DNA from: RGIG5050 sp045636065
GTDB lineage: Bacteria; Verrucomicrobiota; Kiritimatiellia; RFP12; UBA1067
Reading direction: 5' to 3'
Assembly: GCA_045636065.1 (NCBI GenBank)
Contig: JAZTWW010000052.1
Location: 1-25,202, forward strand
DNA: 25,202 bases
Shown here: positions 7,771-14,958 of the stretch, piece after piece
Numbering within the stretch: the stretch's first letter is position 1
Layout: each line of letters begins with the position of its first letter
Notes under the pieces: model-generated
Seen by the model: the letters and a program-made list of their open reading frames with translations, nothing else
What the model was told of the DNA's origin: nothing
Database searches by the model: none
Made by a program: the position numbers and the translations under genes

Positions 7771-8358
7771 ATGGCTGACATACCGACTACATCCACTACT
7801 CTTCTGCGCGATATCGCGCAAGATCCGGCGAATGCTCGCTGGAGCGAGTTTGCGGCCAGATACCGGCCGATGATGGAGGCGTTCATGCGTGAGCGTTTCC
7901 CGTCCGTCGAGGCGGACGACGTCATCCAGGAAACGCTCGTAGCGCTCTGCAAGGTGCTGCCTGACTACCGCTACTCGCCGGATGAGAAGGGCTACTTCCA
8001 CAATTATCTCACGGGCATCCTCCGCAACAACGCAACTGGGATTCTGCGCAAACGGATGCGCGAGGGCGAAAAGCTTGCTGAGTACGCGAATGCGCCTGTC
8101 GGGAATCCGCCATCCGATGAAGATGCGTCATTTCGCGAGGCCGTCTTTGAAATCGCCCTTCGCCGGTTTCTAGCCGACGAAACGGTGGCGGACCGCACGA
8201 AGCGCATATTCGAGCGCACGGCCATCAACAATGAATCGCCAGAAGCGGTCGCGGCGTCATTCAAGATGACGCGCCATGCCGTAGACCAGGCGAAAAGCCG
8301 CGCCATGGCCCGCCTGAGAGAGCTTGTGCGGGAGCTGGAGGCGGCGGGCGATGTGTGA
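7771..8358 (+). CDS. ECF-type RNA polymerase sigma factor
   Basis: The 195-aa product has a sigma-70 region 2 (about 25-95) with A-D-D-V-I-Q-E-T-L-V-A-L-C-K, followed by Y-F-H-N-Y-L-T-G-I-L-R-N, and a region 4 helix-turn-helix (about 155-190) containing E-A-V-A-A-S-F-K-M-T-R-H-A-V-D-Q-A-K-S-R. There is no region 3, as expected for extracytoplasmic-function factors. Its stop overlaps the start of the kinase gene by 8 bases, and no anti-sigma factor is nearby, so it may be controlled by that kinase. This is inference from context: ECF factors activated by a partner Ser/Thr kinase are known, for example Vibrio EcfP with PknT. The start at 7771 is supported by the strong -10 box immediately upstream. 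Confidence 0.85.
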   Translation: MADIPTTSTTLLRDIAQDPANARWSEFAARYRPMMEAFMRERFPSVEADDVIQETLVALCKVLPDYRYSPDEKGYFHNYLTGILRNNATGILRKRMREGEKLAEYANAPVGNPPSDEDASFREAVFEIALRRFLADETVADRTKRIFERTAINNESPEAVAASFKMTRHAVDQAKSRAMARLRELVRELEAAGDV

Positions 8359-9262
8359 TGATGATATCGCCGGGCGTTGCGCCTCGCATGTGCCCGTGGC
8401 GCCGGAATCCCGCTTTGCACCTGGCACCTCGTTCGGCGATTGGCGCCTCACCGCGTTCATAGGCCGCGGCGGGAGCGGCGAGGTGTACTGCGCGGAGCAT
8501 GTGAAGCTTGGTACGCCCGCCGCCGTAAAGGTGCTCGTGCGCGACGGCGAGCGCGCGAAGGCGCGGTTCACCGGCGAGGCGAAGCTGCTCGCAAGGCTCA
8601 GATCCGCCGCCTTCCCGCGTTTTCTCGCATACGGCGAGGCGAACGGCACATCCTATCTTGCCATGGAGCTTCTTGAGCCTGGTGACTTGCCTCATGGCGA
8701 CGGTGCCGTTGCCAGGTACATGCTTAAGGTATGCGAGGCCGTCGCGGAACTTCATGCGCTCGGGCTTGTACATTGCGACATAAAGCCGGGCAACATCCTC
8801 TGGCGGCCAGATGGCCACGATGAACCGATACTGGCCGATCTAGGCCTTGCGAAGGAAGTGGGCACCCCTGATCCCGCCCACCGCGCCGGCACGCCAGGCT
8901 ACAGCGCGCCGGAGCAGATGGAGCGCGGCGAGGCTACCGAGGCGTCGGACATCCACTCGCTCGGCGTTCTAGCCGACAGCTGCTTCTGCGGTAAACCGCC
9001 AAGGGCATGGAAGCGGATAATCGAGCGTGCGACATCGTCGATTCCTGCGCATCGCTATCAAGATGTCGCATCTCTTGCGCGCGCTGTCCGTGCGCGCCAT
9101 CGCCTGTCGTGTTCGCTTCTGGCGCTGCTTGCCGCCGCAGGTCTTGCCGCTGCCGCGTTTATTGCGTGGCGAGGCATCGAGTCGGGCCGCGCTCGTGCAG
9201 AGGACATGCTGCAGAGGGAACACGAGGAAATCCTGGAAATGCTTCAACGCGACGTTTATTAG
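8351..9262 (+). CDS. Membrane-anchored Ser/Thr protein kinase, short type
   Basis: The 303-aa product is a bacterial Hanks-type kinase. It has the Gly-rich loop G-R-G-G-S-G-E-V-Y (38-46), Lys60 in A-A-V-K, helix-C Glu76, catalytic H-C-D-I-K-P-G-N (141-148, with Asp143), D-L-G (163-165) in place of D-F-G, and A-P-E (187-189). The C-lobe is compact and ends near residue 250. One membrane segment (about 252-272) is followed by only 30 residues outside, forming a charged helix, so the sensor part is minimal. I chose the ATG at 8351, which overlaps the sigma factor stop, over an upstream TTG at 8324, because the extra residues lie outside the kinase fold. It probably phosphorylates the sigma factor encoded just upstream. 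Confidence 0.85.
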   Translation: MCDDDIAGRCASHVPVAPESRFAPGTSFGDWRLTAFIGRGGSGEVYCAEHVKLGTPAAVKVLVRDGERAKARFTGEAKLLARLRSAAFPRFLAYGEANGTSYLAMELLEPGDLPHGDGAVARYMLKVCEAVAELHALGLVHCDIKPGNILWRPDGHDEPILADLGLAKEVGTPDPAHRAGTPGYSAPEQMERGEATEASDIHSLGVLADSCFCGKPPRAWKRIIERATSSIPAHRYQDVASLARAVRARHRLSCSLLALLAAAGLAAAAFIAWRGIESGRARAEDMLQREHEEILEMLQRDVY

Positions 9263-9285
9263 CGTGAGATTTTGCGTGAGATTTT
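9262..9285 (+). repeat. Tandem 12-bp repeat GCGTGAGATTTT
   Basis: Two exact copies lie back to back right after the kinase stop and run into a TTGCCG box. A related GTGTAAGATTTTGCCG occurs near 17659-17674, upstream of the lipoprotein gene, so this could be a short activator site. The evidence is only the repetition. Confidence 0.5.
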
Positions 9286-9311
9286 GCCGTTGGGTTACAG
9301 TATGATATAGA
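9284..9311 (+). promoter_or_regulatory. Promoter of the zinc-ribbon membrane protein gene
   Basis: TTGCCG (9284-9289), a 16-base spacer and TATAGA (9306-9311) preceded by TGA form an extended -10 promoter. Its transcript would have a leader of roughly 105 bases before the ATG at 9424. Confidence 0.55.
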
Positions 9312-9355
9312 GGCGAAGTCGGCTCTTCGGTTGAAGAAGGGGGCTTCGCCGGAAA

Positions 9356-9391
9356 CGCGGCAGTGGATTGCGCCCTATTTCTTCTGCCGCG
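9356..9391 (+). other. Hairpin in the 5' leader of gene 9424
   Basis: CGCGGCAG (9356-9363) pairs perfectly with CTGCCGCG (9384-9391) around a loop of 20 bases. Neighbouring GCGCCC (9370-9375) could instead pair with GGGCG near 9402. The leader therefore has two competing folds close to the ribosome binding site (GGAG, about 9412-9415). No known riboswitch class is recognised. Confidence 0.45.
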
Positions 9392-9423
9392 GAACGGCAA
9401 AGGGCGTATAACGGAGTAACTCG

Positions 9424-9732
9424 ATGGCTACACGTGGCGAAGGCGGCAATTGCCGCATGTGTGGGGCGTATATACCCGCAGGAGGCGGCGTCGGCTGGGG
9501 CTTTACGCTCCATCCCAGCGCCAATGACGAGGTGTTCTGCTCGGAACCGTGCAGGCAGGCGGCGAAGGCGGCGCGTTCAAAGGCGCTCAAGAAGCTTGGA
9601 GGCTGCCTTTGGGCGCCGATAAAGCTGTGCATGAAGATCTTTCTCAACAAGTGGATGCTCACGATCTGCACGGCAGGGTTGACGTATTTCACCTGGAAGG
9701 GTCTCAATAAAGTCTACGGCAAGAAGCAGTAG
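9424..9732 (+). CDS. Small zinc-ribbon protein with a C-terminal membrane segment
   Basis: The 102-aa product has C-x-x-C at 10-13 and C-x3-C at 39-43, a spacing like a treble-clef or zinc-ribbon finger, followed by a basic helix (48-58) and a hydrophobic segment (about 66-92) that could anchor it in the membrane. I do not recognise a family beyond this. Its start has a GGAG site 8 bases upstream. It has its own promoter downstream of the sigma/kinase pair and is followed by a terminator-like hairpin, so it is probably monocistronic. Possible roles are in envelope or translation-linked processes, but none is supported. Confidence 0.7.
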   Translation: MATRGEGGNCRMCGAYIPAGGGVGWGFTLHPSANDEVFCSEPCRQAAKAARSKALKKLGGCLWAPIKLCMKIFLNKWMLTICTAGLTYFTWKGLNKVYGKKQ

Positions 9733-9768
9733 CAGCCTCCCTTCGGGTTTTTAGCATCTCAAGCACGT

Positions 9769-9800
9769 ATGCGGAGCCGGGCTTATCCCCGGCTCCGCAT
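9769..9800 (+). terminator. Strong hairpin, likely terminator
   Basis: Perfect 13-bp arms ATGCGGAGCCGGG and CCCGGCTCCGCAT enclose a 6-base loop. A pyrimidine-rich run follows instead of a pure T-tract. It sits 36 bases after the stop of gene 9424. A weaker CCC-TTC-GGG-TTTTT element lies just before it (about 9738-9752). Confidence 0.7.
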
Positions 9801-9814
9801 CTCTCTATCACCTC

Positions 9815-9866
9815 TTCCCTCCCTCTCTTCCCTCCCTCTCATCCCTCCCTCTCACCCCTCCCTCTA
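9815..9866 (+). repeat. 13-bp tandem repeat TTCCCTCCCTCTC, four units
   Basis: Four units begin at 9815, 9828, 9841 and 9854; the first two are identical and the last two differ by one to three bases. The minus strand contains many GGG runs and fits a G-quadruplex pattern. It lies between the terminator hairpin and the promoter of the restriction operon. Confidence 0.85.
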
Positions 9867-9896
9867 TCCCTTCAACCCATCCAAACTCCATATCAT

Positions 9897-9983
9897 CGGA
9901 TTTATCGCTTATATCCCTTTTATCCCTTTTATCCCTTCTCCCAAAAAATCCACCTGTGAATTTCCAGCGAATTATGGTATAAT
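9897..9983 (+). promoter_or_regulatory. Promoter module of the restriction operon (copy 2)
   Basis: The blocks GGATTTATCGCTTATATC, TTTTATCCCTTCT, AAAAAATCCACCTGTG and GCGAATTATGGTATAAT appear in the same order as in the module before the sigma factor at 7771. The -10 TATAAT (9978-9983) has TGG before it. The first start codon downstream is at 10009. Confidence 0.7.
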
Positions 9984-10008
9984 GTATGTGTGTGAAAGGT
10001 AAAGCCAA

Positions 10009-10080
10009 ATGACCGCAAGCGAGAACCAGATAGTCGTCTATCAGCCGAACGAGACCGTCCGGCTGGATGTGTTGTGCTAA
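10009..10080 (+). pseudogene. Remnant of a RhuM-like gene N-terminus (23 aa), possibly a leader peptide
   Basis: This 23-codon frame has its own AAAGG site and reads M-T-A-S-E-N-Q-I-V-V-Y-Q-P-N-E followed by T-V-R-L-D-V-L-C. I recognise the 'ENxI-x-x-YQP-x-x-x-x-x-LDV' pattern as the usual N-terminus of RhuM/virulence-type DNA-binding proteins that often sit inside type I restriction loci. The rest of the gene (over 250 residues) is absent. hsdR starts 15 bases later, so translation of the remnant may still couple to hsdR. The match is from memory of the family and is short. Confidence 0.5.
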
Positions 10081-10095
10081 CGTGGGAGAGCCGGA

Positions 10096-12444
10096 ATGAT
10101 CTTGGACAAAAAGCAGATGACGGAGGAGGACATCAAGTTGCAGTTCATCACGCCTGCAATTGAGTCCAAGTGGGGCCGTCATCAGATGACAATGGAGACC
10201 AAGATCACCGACGGCCGAGTCAACATCAGGGGGAACTTCGTCGTGCGCGAGAATCCCAAGAAGGCCGATTACGTTCTGTATCTTGCGCCAAACAAGCCAA
10301 TCGCCATTGTCGAGGCCAAGGACAACAACCATTCCGTCTCCTACGGACTCCAGCAGGCGATCACATACGCGCGCATGCAGGACATCCCGTTCGCCTACAG
10401 CTCCAACGGCGACGGGTTTCAGGAACACGATCTCCTGACGGGCCTTGAGCGCACCTTGCCGCTTGACGGGTTCCCGACCGTTGAAGAGCTGTCCGGCCGC
10501 TGGGAGAGTGAATCTAACGGCGGCAAGGGCGTCTCCGCTGACGAGAAAAAGGTCATCGCGCAACCGTATTATTCCAGCCAAGGCACATACGATCCGCGCT
10601 ACTATCAGCGCAACGCCATCAACAGGGTCGTCGAGGCGATAGCGAGAGGACAGAAACGCCTTCTGCTGGTGATGGCCACGGGTACCGGGAAGACCTATAC
10701 GGCCTTTCAGATCGTCTACCGTCTGCTGAAATGCGGCTTGCAGAAGAAGGTCTTGTACTTGGCCGATCGGAATATCCTTGTAGACCAGTCGATCCAGCAG
10801 GACTTCTCCCCGCTTGAAAAGACGATACACAAGATCAACTTCGTCAAGGACGACCCCGTCACCGTCACGTCGCATGAAGTGTACTTCTCCCTCTACCAGC
10901 AGCTCGCGGGCAACGAGGAAGCCGAGGATGAAGGAAACGGCGAGGAAATGGTCGCACGGTTCGCGCAGCTCTTCAGCAAGGACTTCTTCGACCTCGTCAT
11001 CGTCGACGAATGCCACCGGGGATCCGCGAAGAGGGACGGCAACTGGCGCAGGATCCTCGACTATTTCTCGTCGGCCACGCAAATCGGCATGACCGCGACG
11101 CCGAAGGAGACCAAATACATCTCCAACATCGACTACTTCGGCGAGCCGATCTACACCTACAGCCTGCGCGAGGGGATCGACGACGGCTTTCTGGCGCCTT
11201 TCAGGGTGATCAACGTCAAGACCGACATATCGGACGGCTGGCGTCCCTACAAAGGCCAGCTCGACAAGTTCGGGAACGAAATCGAAGACCGCATCTACAC
11301 CAACAGCGACTTCGACTACAACATCGTCCTTGAGGACCGCACGTACCAGGTCGCGAAGGAAATCACCAACTACCTGAAGCGCACCGGCAGGATGCAGAAG
11401 ACCATCGTGTTCTGCGCTACGGAAGAACATGCCGAACGCATGCGCGTCGAGCTGAACAACCTTAACGCCGACATGGTCAGGGAGAATCCCGACTATGTCG
11501 TGCGCATCACCGGTTCCGACGCCTACGGCAAGAGCAAGCTCGACTACTTCATTTCCGTGTCCGCGCCGTATCCGGTCATCGCGACGACGTCGAAGCTGCT
11601 TTCCACTGGCGCGGACTGCAAGATGACGAAGCTGATCGTCCTCGACGAGATGATCGGCTCCATGACGGAGTTCAAGCAGATCATCGGACGCGGCACCCGC
11701 CTGCGCGAGAAGGACGGCAAGAGCTTCTTCGTGGTGATGGATTTCCGCAACGTGACGAGGCTGTTCGCCGATCCCGACTGGGACGGTCCGATCGAGATTG
11801 ACGAAGGCTTCAATCCCGATCACGAATCGACGCCGCGTCTGGAAGGGCCGGGCGACGATCCGCCGTCCACGAACAGGTATGTCGTGCCCGCGGAGGGCTG
11901 CGAGGTTCACATCTGCGGCACGAGGGTTTCGATCTACGACTCCGAGGGACGGCTCCTGACCCAGGAAAGCATGGTCGACTACACGCGGGTCAACGTCCTC
12001 GGCAAATATGCCTCCCTCGACAACTTCATCCACCGGTGGACCGCCGAGGAGAAGAAAGAGGCGATCCGAGAACTCCTAATGGAACAGGGCATCGACCTTG
12101 ACCTGATGAAGGAGGAAGAGGGCATGTCCGATGTCGACGACTTCGACTTCATCTGCCACGTCGCCTTCGACCAGAAGCCGCTGACCCGCCGCGAACGGGC
12201 GGAAAACGTCAAGAAGCGCGATTTCCTCAGCCGATACGGCGGCGTCGCGCGCGAGGTCCTGGAGGTCTTGCTCGAGAAGTACAAGAACGTGGGCATCTAC
12301 GAGATCGAGAAGACGGCGCTTCTCCTGCTTGATCCGTTCAGGCGATTCGGCAGCCCCATGCGGATCGCCGGCTATTTCGGCGGCAAGAAAGGCTATCTGA
12401 AGGCCGTCCGCGAACTTGAGGAAGAACTTTACAAGGCAGGATAA
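10096..12444 (+). CDS. hsdR: Type I restriction enzyme, R subunit
   Basis: The 782-aa product is the motor and nuclease subunit of a type I restriction system, cutting foreign DNA after ATP-driven translocation. The N-terminal nuclease shows D58 and E73-A-K75 (PD-(D/E)XK). The helicase core has T-G-T-G-K-T at 195-200, D-E-C-H-R at 304-308 (DEAD-box motif II), T-A-T-P at 333-336 and G-R-G-T-R at 531-535 (motif VI). The C-terminal part fits the EcoEI-like HsdR group and the length is normal for it. The ATG has GGGAGAG about 8 bases upstream. The gene runs 3 bases into hsdM, and all key residues are intact, so the enzyme is probably active. Confidence 0.92.
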   Translation: MILDKKQMTEEDIKLQFITPAIESKWGRHQMTMETKITDGRVNIRGNFVVRENPKKADYVLYLAPNKPIAIVEAKDNNHSVSYGLQQAITYARMQDIPFAYSSNGDGFQEHDLLTGLERTLPLDGFPTVEELSGRWESESNGGKGVSADEKKVIAQPYYSSQGTYDPRYYQRNAINRVVEAIARGQKRLLLVMATGTGKTYTAFQIVYRLLKCGLQKKVLYLADRNILVDQSIQQDFSPLEKTIHKINFVKDDPVTVTSHEVYFSLYQQLAGNEEAEDEGNGEEMVARFAQLFSKDFFDLVIVDECHRGSAKRDGNWRRILDYFSSATQIGMTATPKETKYISNIDYFGEPIYTYSLREGIDDGFLAPFRVINVKTDISDGWRPYKGQLDKFGNEIEDRIYTNSDFDYNIVLEDRTYQVAKEITNYLKRTGRMQKTIVFCATEEHAERMRVELNNLNADMVRENPDYVVRITGSDAYGKSKLDYFISVSAPYPVIATTSKLLSTGADCKMTKLIVLDEMIGSMTEFKQIIGRGTRLREKDGKSFFVVMDFRNVTRLFADPDWDGPIEIDEGFNPDHESTPRLEGPGDDPPSTNRYVVPAEGCEVHICGTRVSIYDSEGRLLTQESMVDYTRVNVLGKYASLDNFIHRWTAEEKKEAIRELLMEQGIDLDLMKEEEGMSDVDDFDFICHVAFDQKPLTRRERAENVKKRDFLSRYGGVAREVLEVLLEKYKNVGIYEIEKTALLLLDPFRRFGSPMRIAGYFGGKKGYLKAVRELEEELYKAG

Positions 12445-12447
12445 AAG

Positions 12448-13926
12448 ATGGGCAACTTATCGGGATTCGTAAAGCGGCTGCGCGACATCATGCGCAACGA
12501 CGCGGGCATCAACGGCGATGCCCAGCGCATCGAGCAGATCGCATGGATGCTGTTCCTGAAAGTGTACGACGCGAAGGAAAAGGACTGGGAGTGGAACGAC
12601 GACGGCTACGTCTCCATCATCCCCGAGGCGTGCCGCTGGGCGAACTGGGCGGTCGACGACCGTTCCGGCTCCGCCATGACCGGCGACCGATTGCTCGATT
12701 TCGTGGACAACACCCTGTTCCCAACCCTCAAGAAGCTGCCGGTGACCGCCTCCACGCCCATCCGCAAGGCCATCGTGCAGACCACCTTCGCGGATGCCAA
12801 TAACTACATGAAGGACGGCGTCCTTCTCCGCCAGGTCGTGAACGTGATCGACGGCCTCGACCTTGCCGACTACGAGGAAAGCCACGCCTTCGGGGAAATC
12901 TACGAGTCCATCCTGAAGGAACTGCAGAGCGCAGGCTCCGCCGGCGAGTTCTACACGCCCCGCGCCGTGACCGACTTCATGGCGAAGATGATTAAGCCGA
13001 AGATCGGCGAGAAGATGGCGGACTTCGCCTGCGGTACCGGCGGGTTCATCACGAGCTGGCTGAAGGAACTGGAACGCGCGGTCAAGACGACGGAAGACCG
13101 CGAGGCCTACGGCAACTCCATCTATGGCATCGAGAAGAAGCAGTTCCCCTACATGCTCTGCATCACAAACATGCTCCTGCACGACCTGGACGTGCCGCAG
13201 GTGTTCCACGCAAACTCCCTCCTGCACGACGTCCTGGACTACACCGAGAGCGACCAGTTCGACGTCGTCCTCATGAATCCGCCCTACGGCGGCAGCGAGA
13301 AGACGGACGTGAAGAGCCACTTCCCCGCCGACCTCGCGAGCTCCGAGACGGCGGATCTCTTCATGTCTGTGATAATGTACCGCCTGAAGAAGAACGGCCG
13401 CGCGGCGGTGATCCTGCCCGACGGATTCCTCTTCGGCACGGACAACGCAAAGGTGAGCATCAAGAAGAAGCTGCTCGCCGAATTCAACCTGCACACCGTG
13501 ATCCGCATGCCCGGCAGCGTTTTCTCGCCCTACACCTCCATCACGACGAACATCCTCTTCTTCGACCGCACCCAGCCCACCAAGGAGACCTGGTTCTACC
13601 GCCTCGACATGCCGGAAGGATACAAGCACTTCTCCAAGACGAAGCCGATGAAGCTCGAGCACTTCGATCCCGTCGTCGAATGGTGGAATAACCGCACGGA
13701 GCTGTCGGAGGATGGCTTCGACAAGGCGAAGAGGTTCACGGCACGTCAGCTCGCCGAAGAGCTTGGCTACAACCTCGATCAGTGCGGCTATCCGCACGTC
13801 GAAGAGGAAATCCTCGCGCCGATGGATTTGATCCAGCGCTATCAGGAGGAGCGCTCCTCGCTCAACGCCGAGATCGACCGCGTGCTCGCCGAAATCACCG
13901 CGAAGCTCGGAGGAAAGGCATGCTGA
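12448..13926 (+). CDS. hsdM: Type I restriction modification, M subunit (N6-adenine methyltransferase)
   Basis: The 492-aa product methylates adenine at the site chosen by HsdS and protects host DNA; with HsdR it forms the restriction complex. It has an HsdM N-terminal helical domain (about 1-150), S-A-G-E-F-Y-T-P (typical entry to the catalytic domain), AdoMet motif I F-A-C-G-T-G-G-F (193-200) and catalytic N-P-P-Y (277-280) followed by G-G. The end has a helical region that usually contacts HsdS. Its length is normal. The gene lies between hsdR and the fic gene, and 87 bases separate it from the Fic start. Confidence 0.92.
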   Translation: MGNLSGFVKRLRDIMRNDAGINGDAQRIEQIAWMLFLKVYDAKEKDWEWNDDGYVSIIPEACRWANWAVDDRSGSAMTGDRLLDFVDNTLFPTLKKLPVTASTPIRKAIVQTTFADANNYMKDGVLLRQVVNVIDGLDLADYEESHAFGEIYESILKELQSAGSAGEFYTPRAVTDFMAKMIKPKIGEKMADFACGTGGFITSWLKELERAVKTTEDREAYGNSIYGIEKKQFPYMLCITNMLLHDLDVPQVFHANSLLHDVLDYTESDQFDVVLMNPPYGGSEKTDVKSHFPADLASSETADLFMSVIMYRLKKNGRAAVILPDGFLFGTDNAKVSIKKKLLAEFNLHTVIRMPGSVFSPYTSITTNILFFDRTQPTKETWFYRLDMPEGYKHFSKTKPMKLEHFDPVVEWWNNRTELSEDGFDKAKRFTARQLAEELGYNLDQCGYPHVEEEILAPMDLIQRYQEERSSLNAEIDRVLAEITAKLGGKAC

Positions 13927-14013
13927 GCGAAATGTATTTTGCCAAAATCGATATCAAAAATAGGCGGGATAAGTTTCGTTTCAGGATGTGAAAGTTTCGC
14001 AAGGAGGCTGCCA

Positions 14014-14958
14014 ATGAAGTACATGACTGTTGCCGAAGCTGCAAAAAAATGGGGCTTGACGCCGCGAAGCGTCCAGATCCACTGCGAAAAGGGGAATGTT
14101 CCTGGAACAACCCTTGAGGGGAAGTCTTGGCGGATTCCTGCTGATGCGGAACGCCCTAAGCGCAAGCCCCGTGCGCGGGGATTGCCGACAAGCGTGCTTG
14201 AAGCTTTGAAGTCGGAGAAAAGGGGCCGCATTTCAGGTGGACTCTACCATCGTCTTCAGATCGACTTCACCTACAACTCGAACCACATCGAGGGCAGTCG
14301 CCTCACGCACGAGCAGACCCGCTGGATATTCGAAACGAAGACAATTGGAGATTTGCCGGGCAATCTTCCGGTTGACAACATCGTGGAGACGGCGAACCAT
14401 TTCCGCTGCATCGACATCGTGATAGAGTCCGCTGGCGCCGCGCTGACGGAACACTACATCAAGGAACTGCACCATCAGCTCAAGAGCGGCACGACCGACA
14501 GCCGCAAGGAGTGGTTCGCCGTGGGCGACTACAAGCTCCTCGACAATGTCGTCGGCGAAATGGAGACATGCCCTGCCAAGAATGTACGTCGTGAGATGGC
14601 GAAGCTGCTTGGCTGGTGGAAGGGGGCGGAGAAGTCCTTCGAGAATCTGCTCGACCTGCATGTGCGATTCGAGCAGATACATCCTTTCCAGGATGGTAAT
14701 GGGCGCGTCGGGCGCTTGATCCTGCTGAAGGAGTGTCTCAAGTATGGCATCACGCCGTTCATCATCGCCGACGACATGCGGAAGTTCTATTATCTTGGGC
14801 TTCAGGAATGGCGGCAGGGTAGCCGTTTGCGGCTCCTTGACACGTGCCGCACGGCACAGGACATCTTCATTGTCGGTCTTCAGAAATTCGGCCATGTGAA
14901 AATCGCCGAAAAGGCGCTTGCGGAACAGGCGAAATCGGAGGGGAAGAGACCCGAATGA
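14014..14958 (+). CDS. Fic-family protein with N-terminal DNA-binding-like domain and inhibitory helix
   Basis: Fic proteins transfer AMP or related groups to target hydroxyls. The 314-aa product has the full active-site motif H-P-F-Q-D-G-N-G-R (223-231, then V-G-R), so it should be catalytically competent. S-N-H-I-E-G (89-94) matches the inhibitory (S/T)xxxE(G/N) helix located N-terminal to the core, as in class II, self-restrained Fic proteins. The first 45 residues (T-V-A-E-A-A-K-K-W-G-L-T-P-R-S-V-Q) look like an excisionase/MerR-type winged helix. I chose the ATG at 14014 because AAGGAGG lies 7 bases upstream; an open frame extends to 13939 without a ribosome site. Its stop overlaps the hsdS start by 4 bases (ATGA), so the two are translationally coupled. 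Its target is unknown. Confidence 0.85.
   Translation: MKYMTVAEAAKKWGLTPRSVQIHCEKGNVPGTTLEGKSWRIPADAERPKRKPRARGLPTSVLEALKSEKRGRISGGLYHRLQIDFTYNSNHIEGSRLTHEQTRWIFETKTIGDLPGNLPVDNIVETANHFRCIDIVIESAGAALTEHYIKELHHQLKSGTTDSRKEWFAVGDYKLLDNVVGEMETCPAKNVRREMAKLLGWWKGAEKSFENLLDLHVRFEQIHPFQDGNGRVGRLILLKECLKYGITPFIIADDMRKFYYLGLQEWRQGSRLRLLDTCRTAQDIFIVGLQKFGHVKIAEKALAEQAKSEGKRPE

Noticed and set aside
8324..8350. Upstream TTG start for the first kinase
   Set aside because: Adds nine residues outside the fold; the ATG at 8351, overlapping the sigma stop, is the usual coupled arrangement.
9808..12033. A 741-codon open frame on the minus strand opposite hsdR
   Set aside because: It is a mirror of GC-rich codon use in hsdR, has no recognisable domain, and its 3' end runs through the repeat array; hsdR has all expected motifs.
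12457..13797. A 446-codon open frame on the minus strand opposite hsdM
   Set aside because: Val/His/Glu-rich shadow of hsdM with no motifs or ribosome site.
13939..14013. N-terminal extension of the Fic protein
   Set aside because: AAGGAGG at 14001-14007 places the start at 14014.
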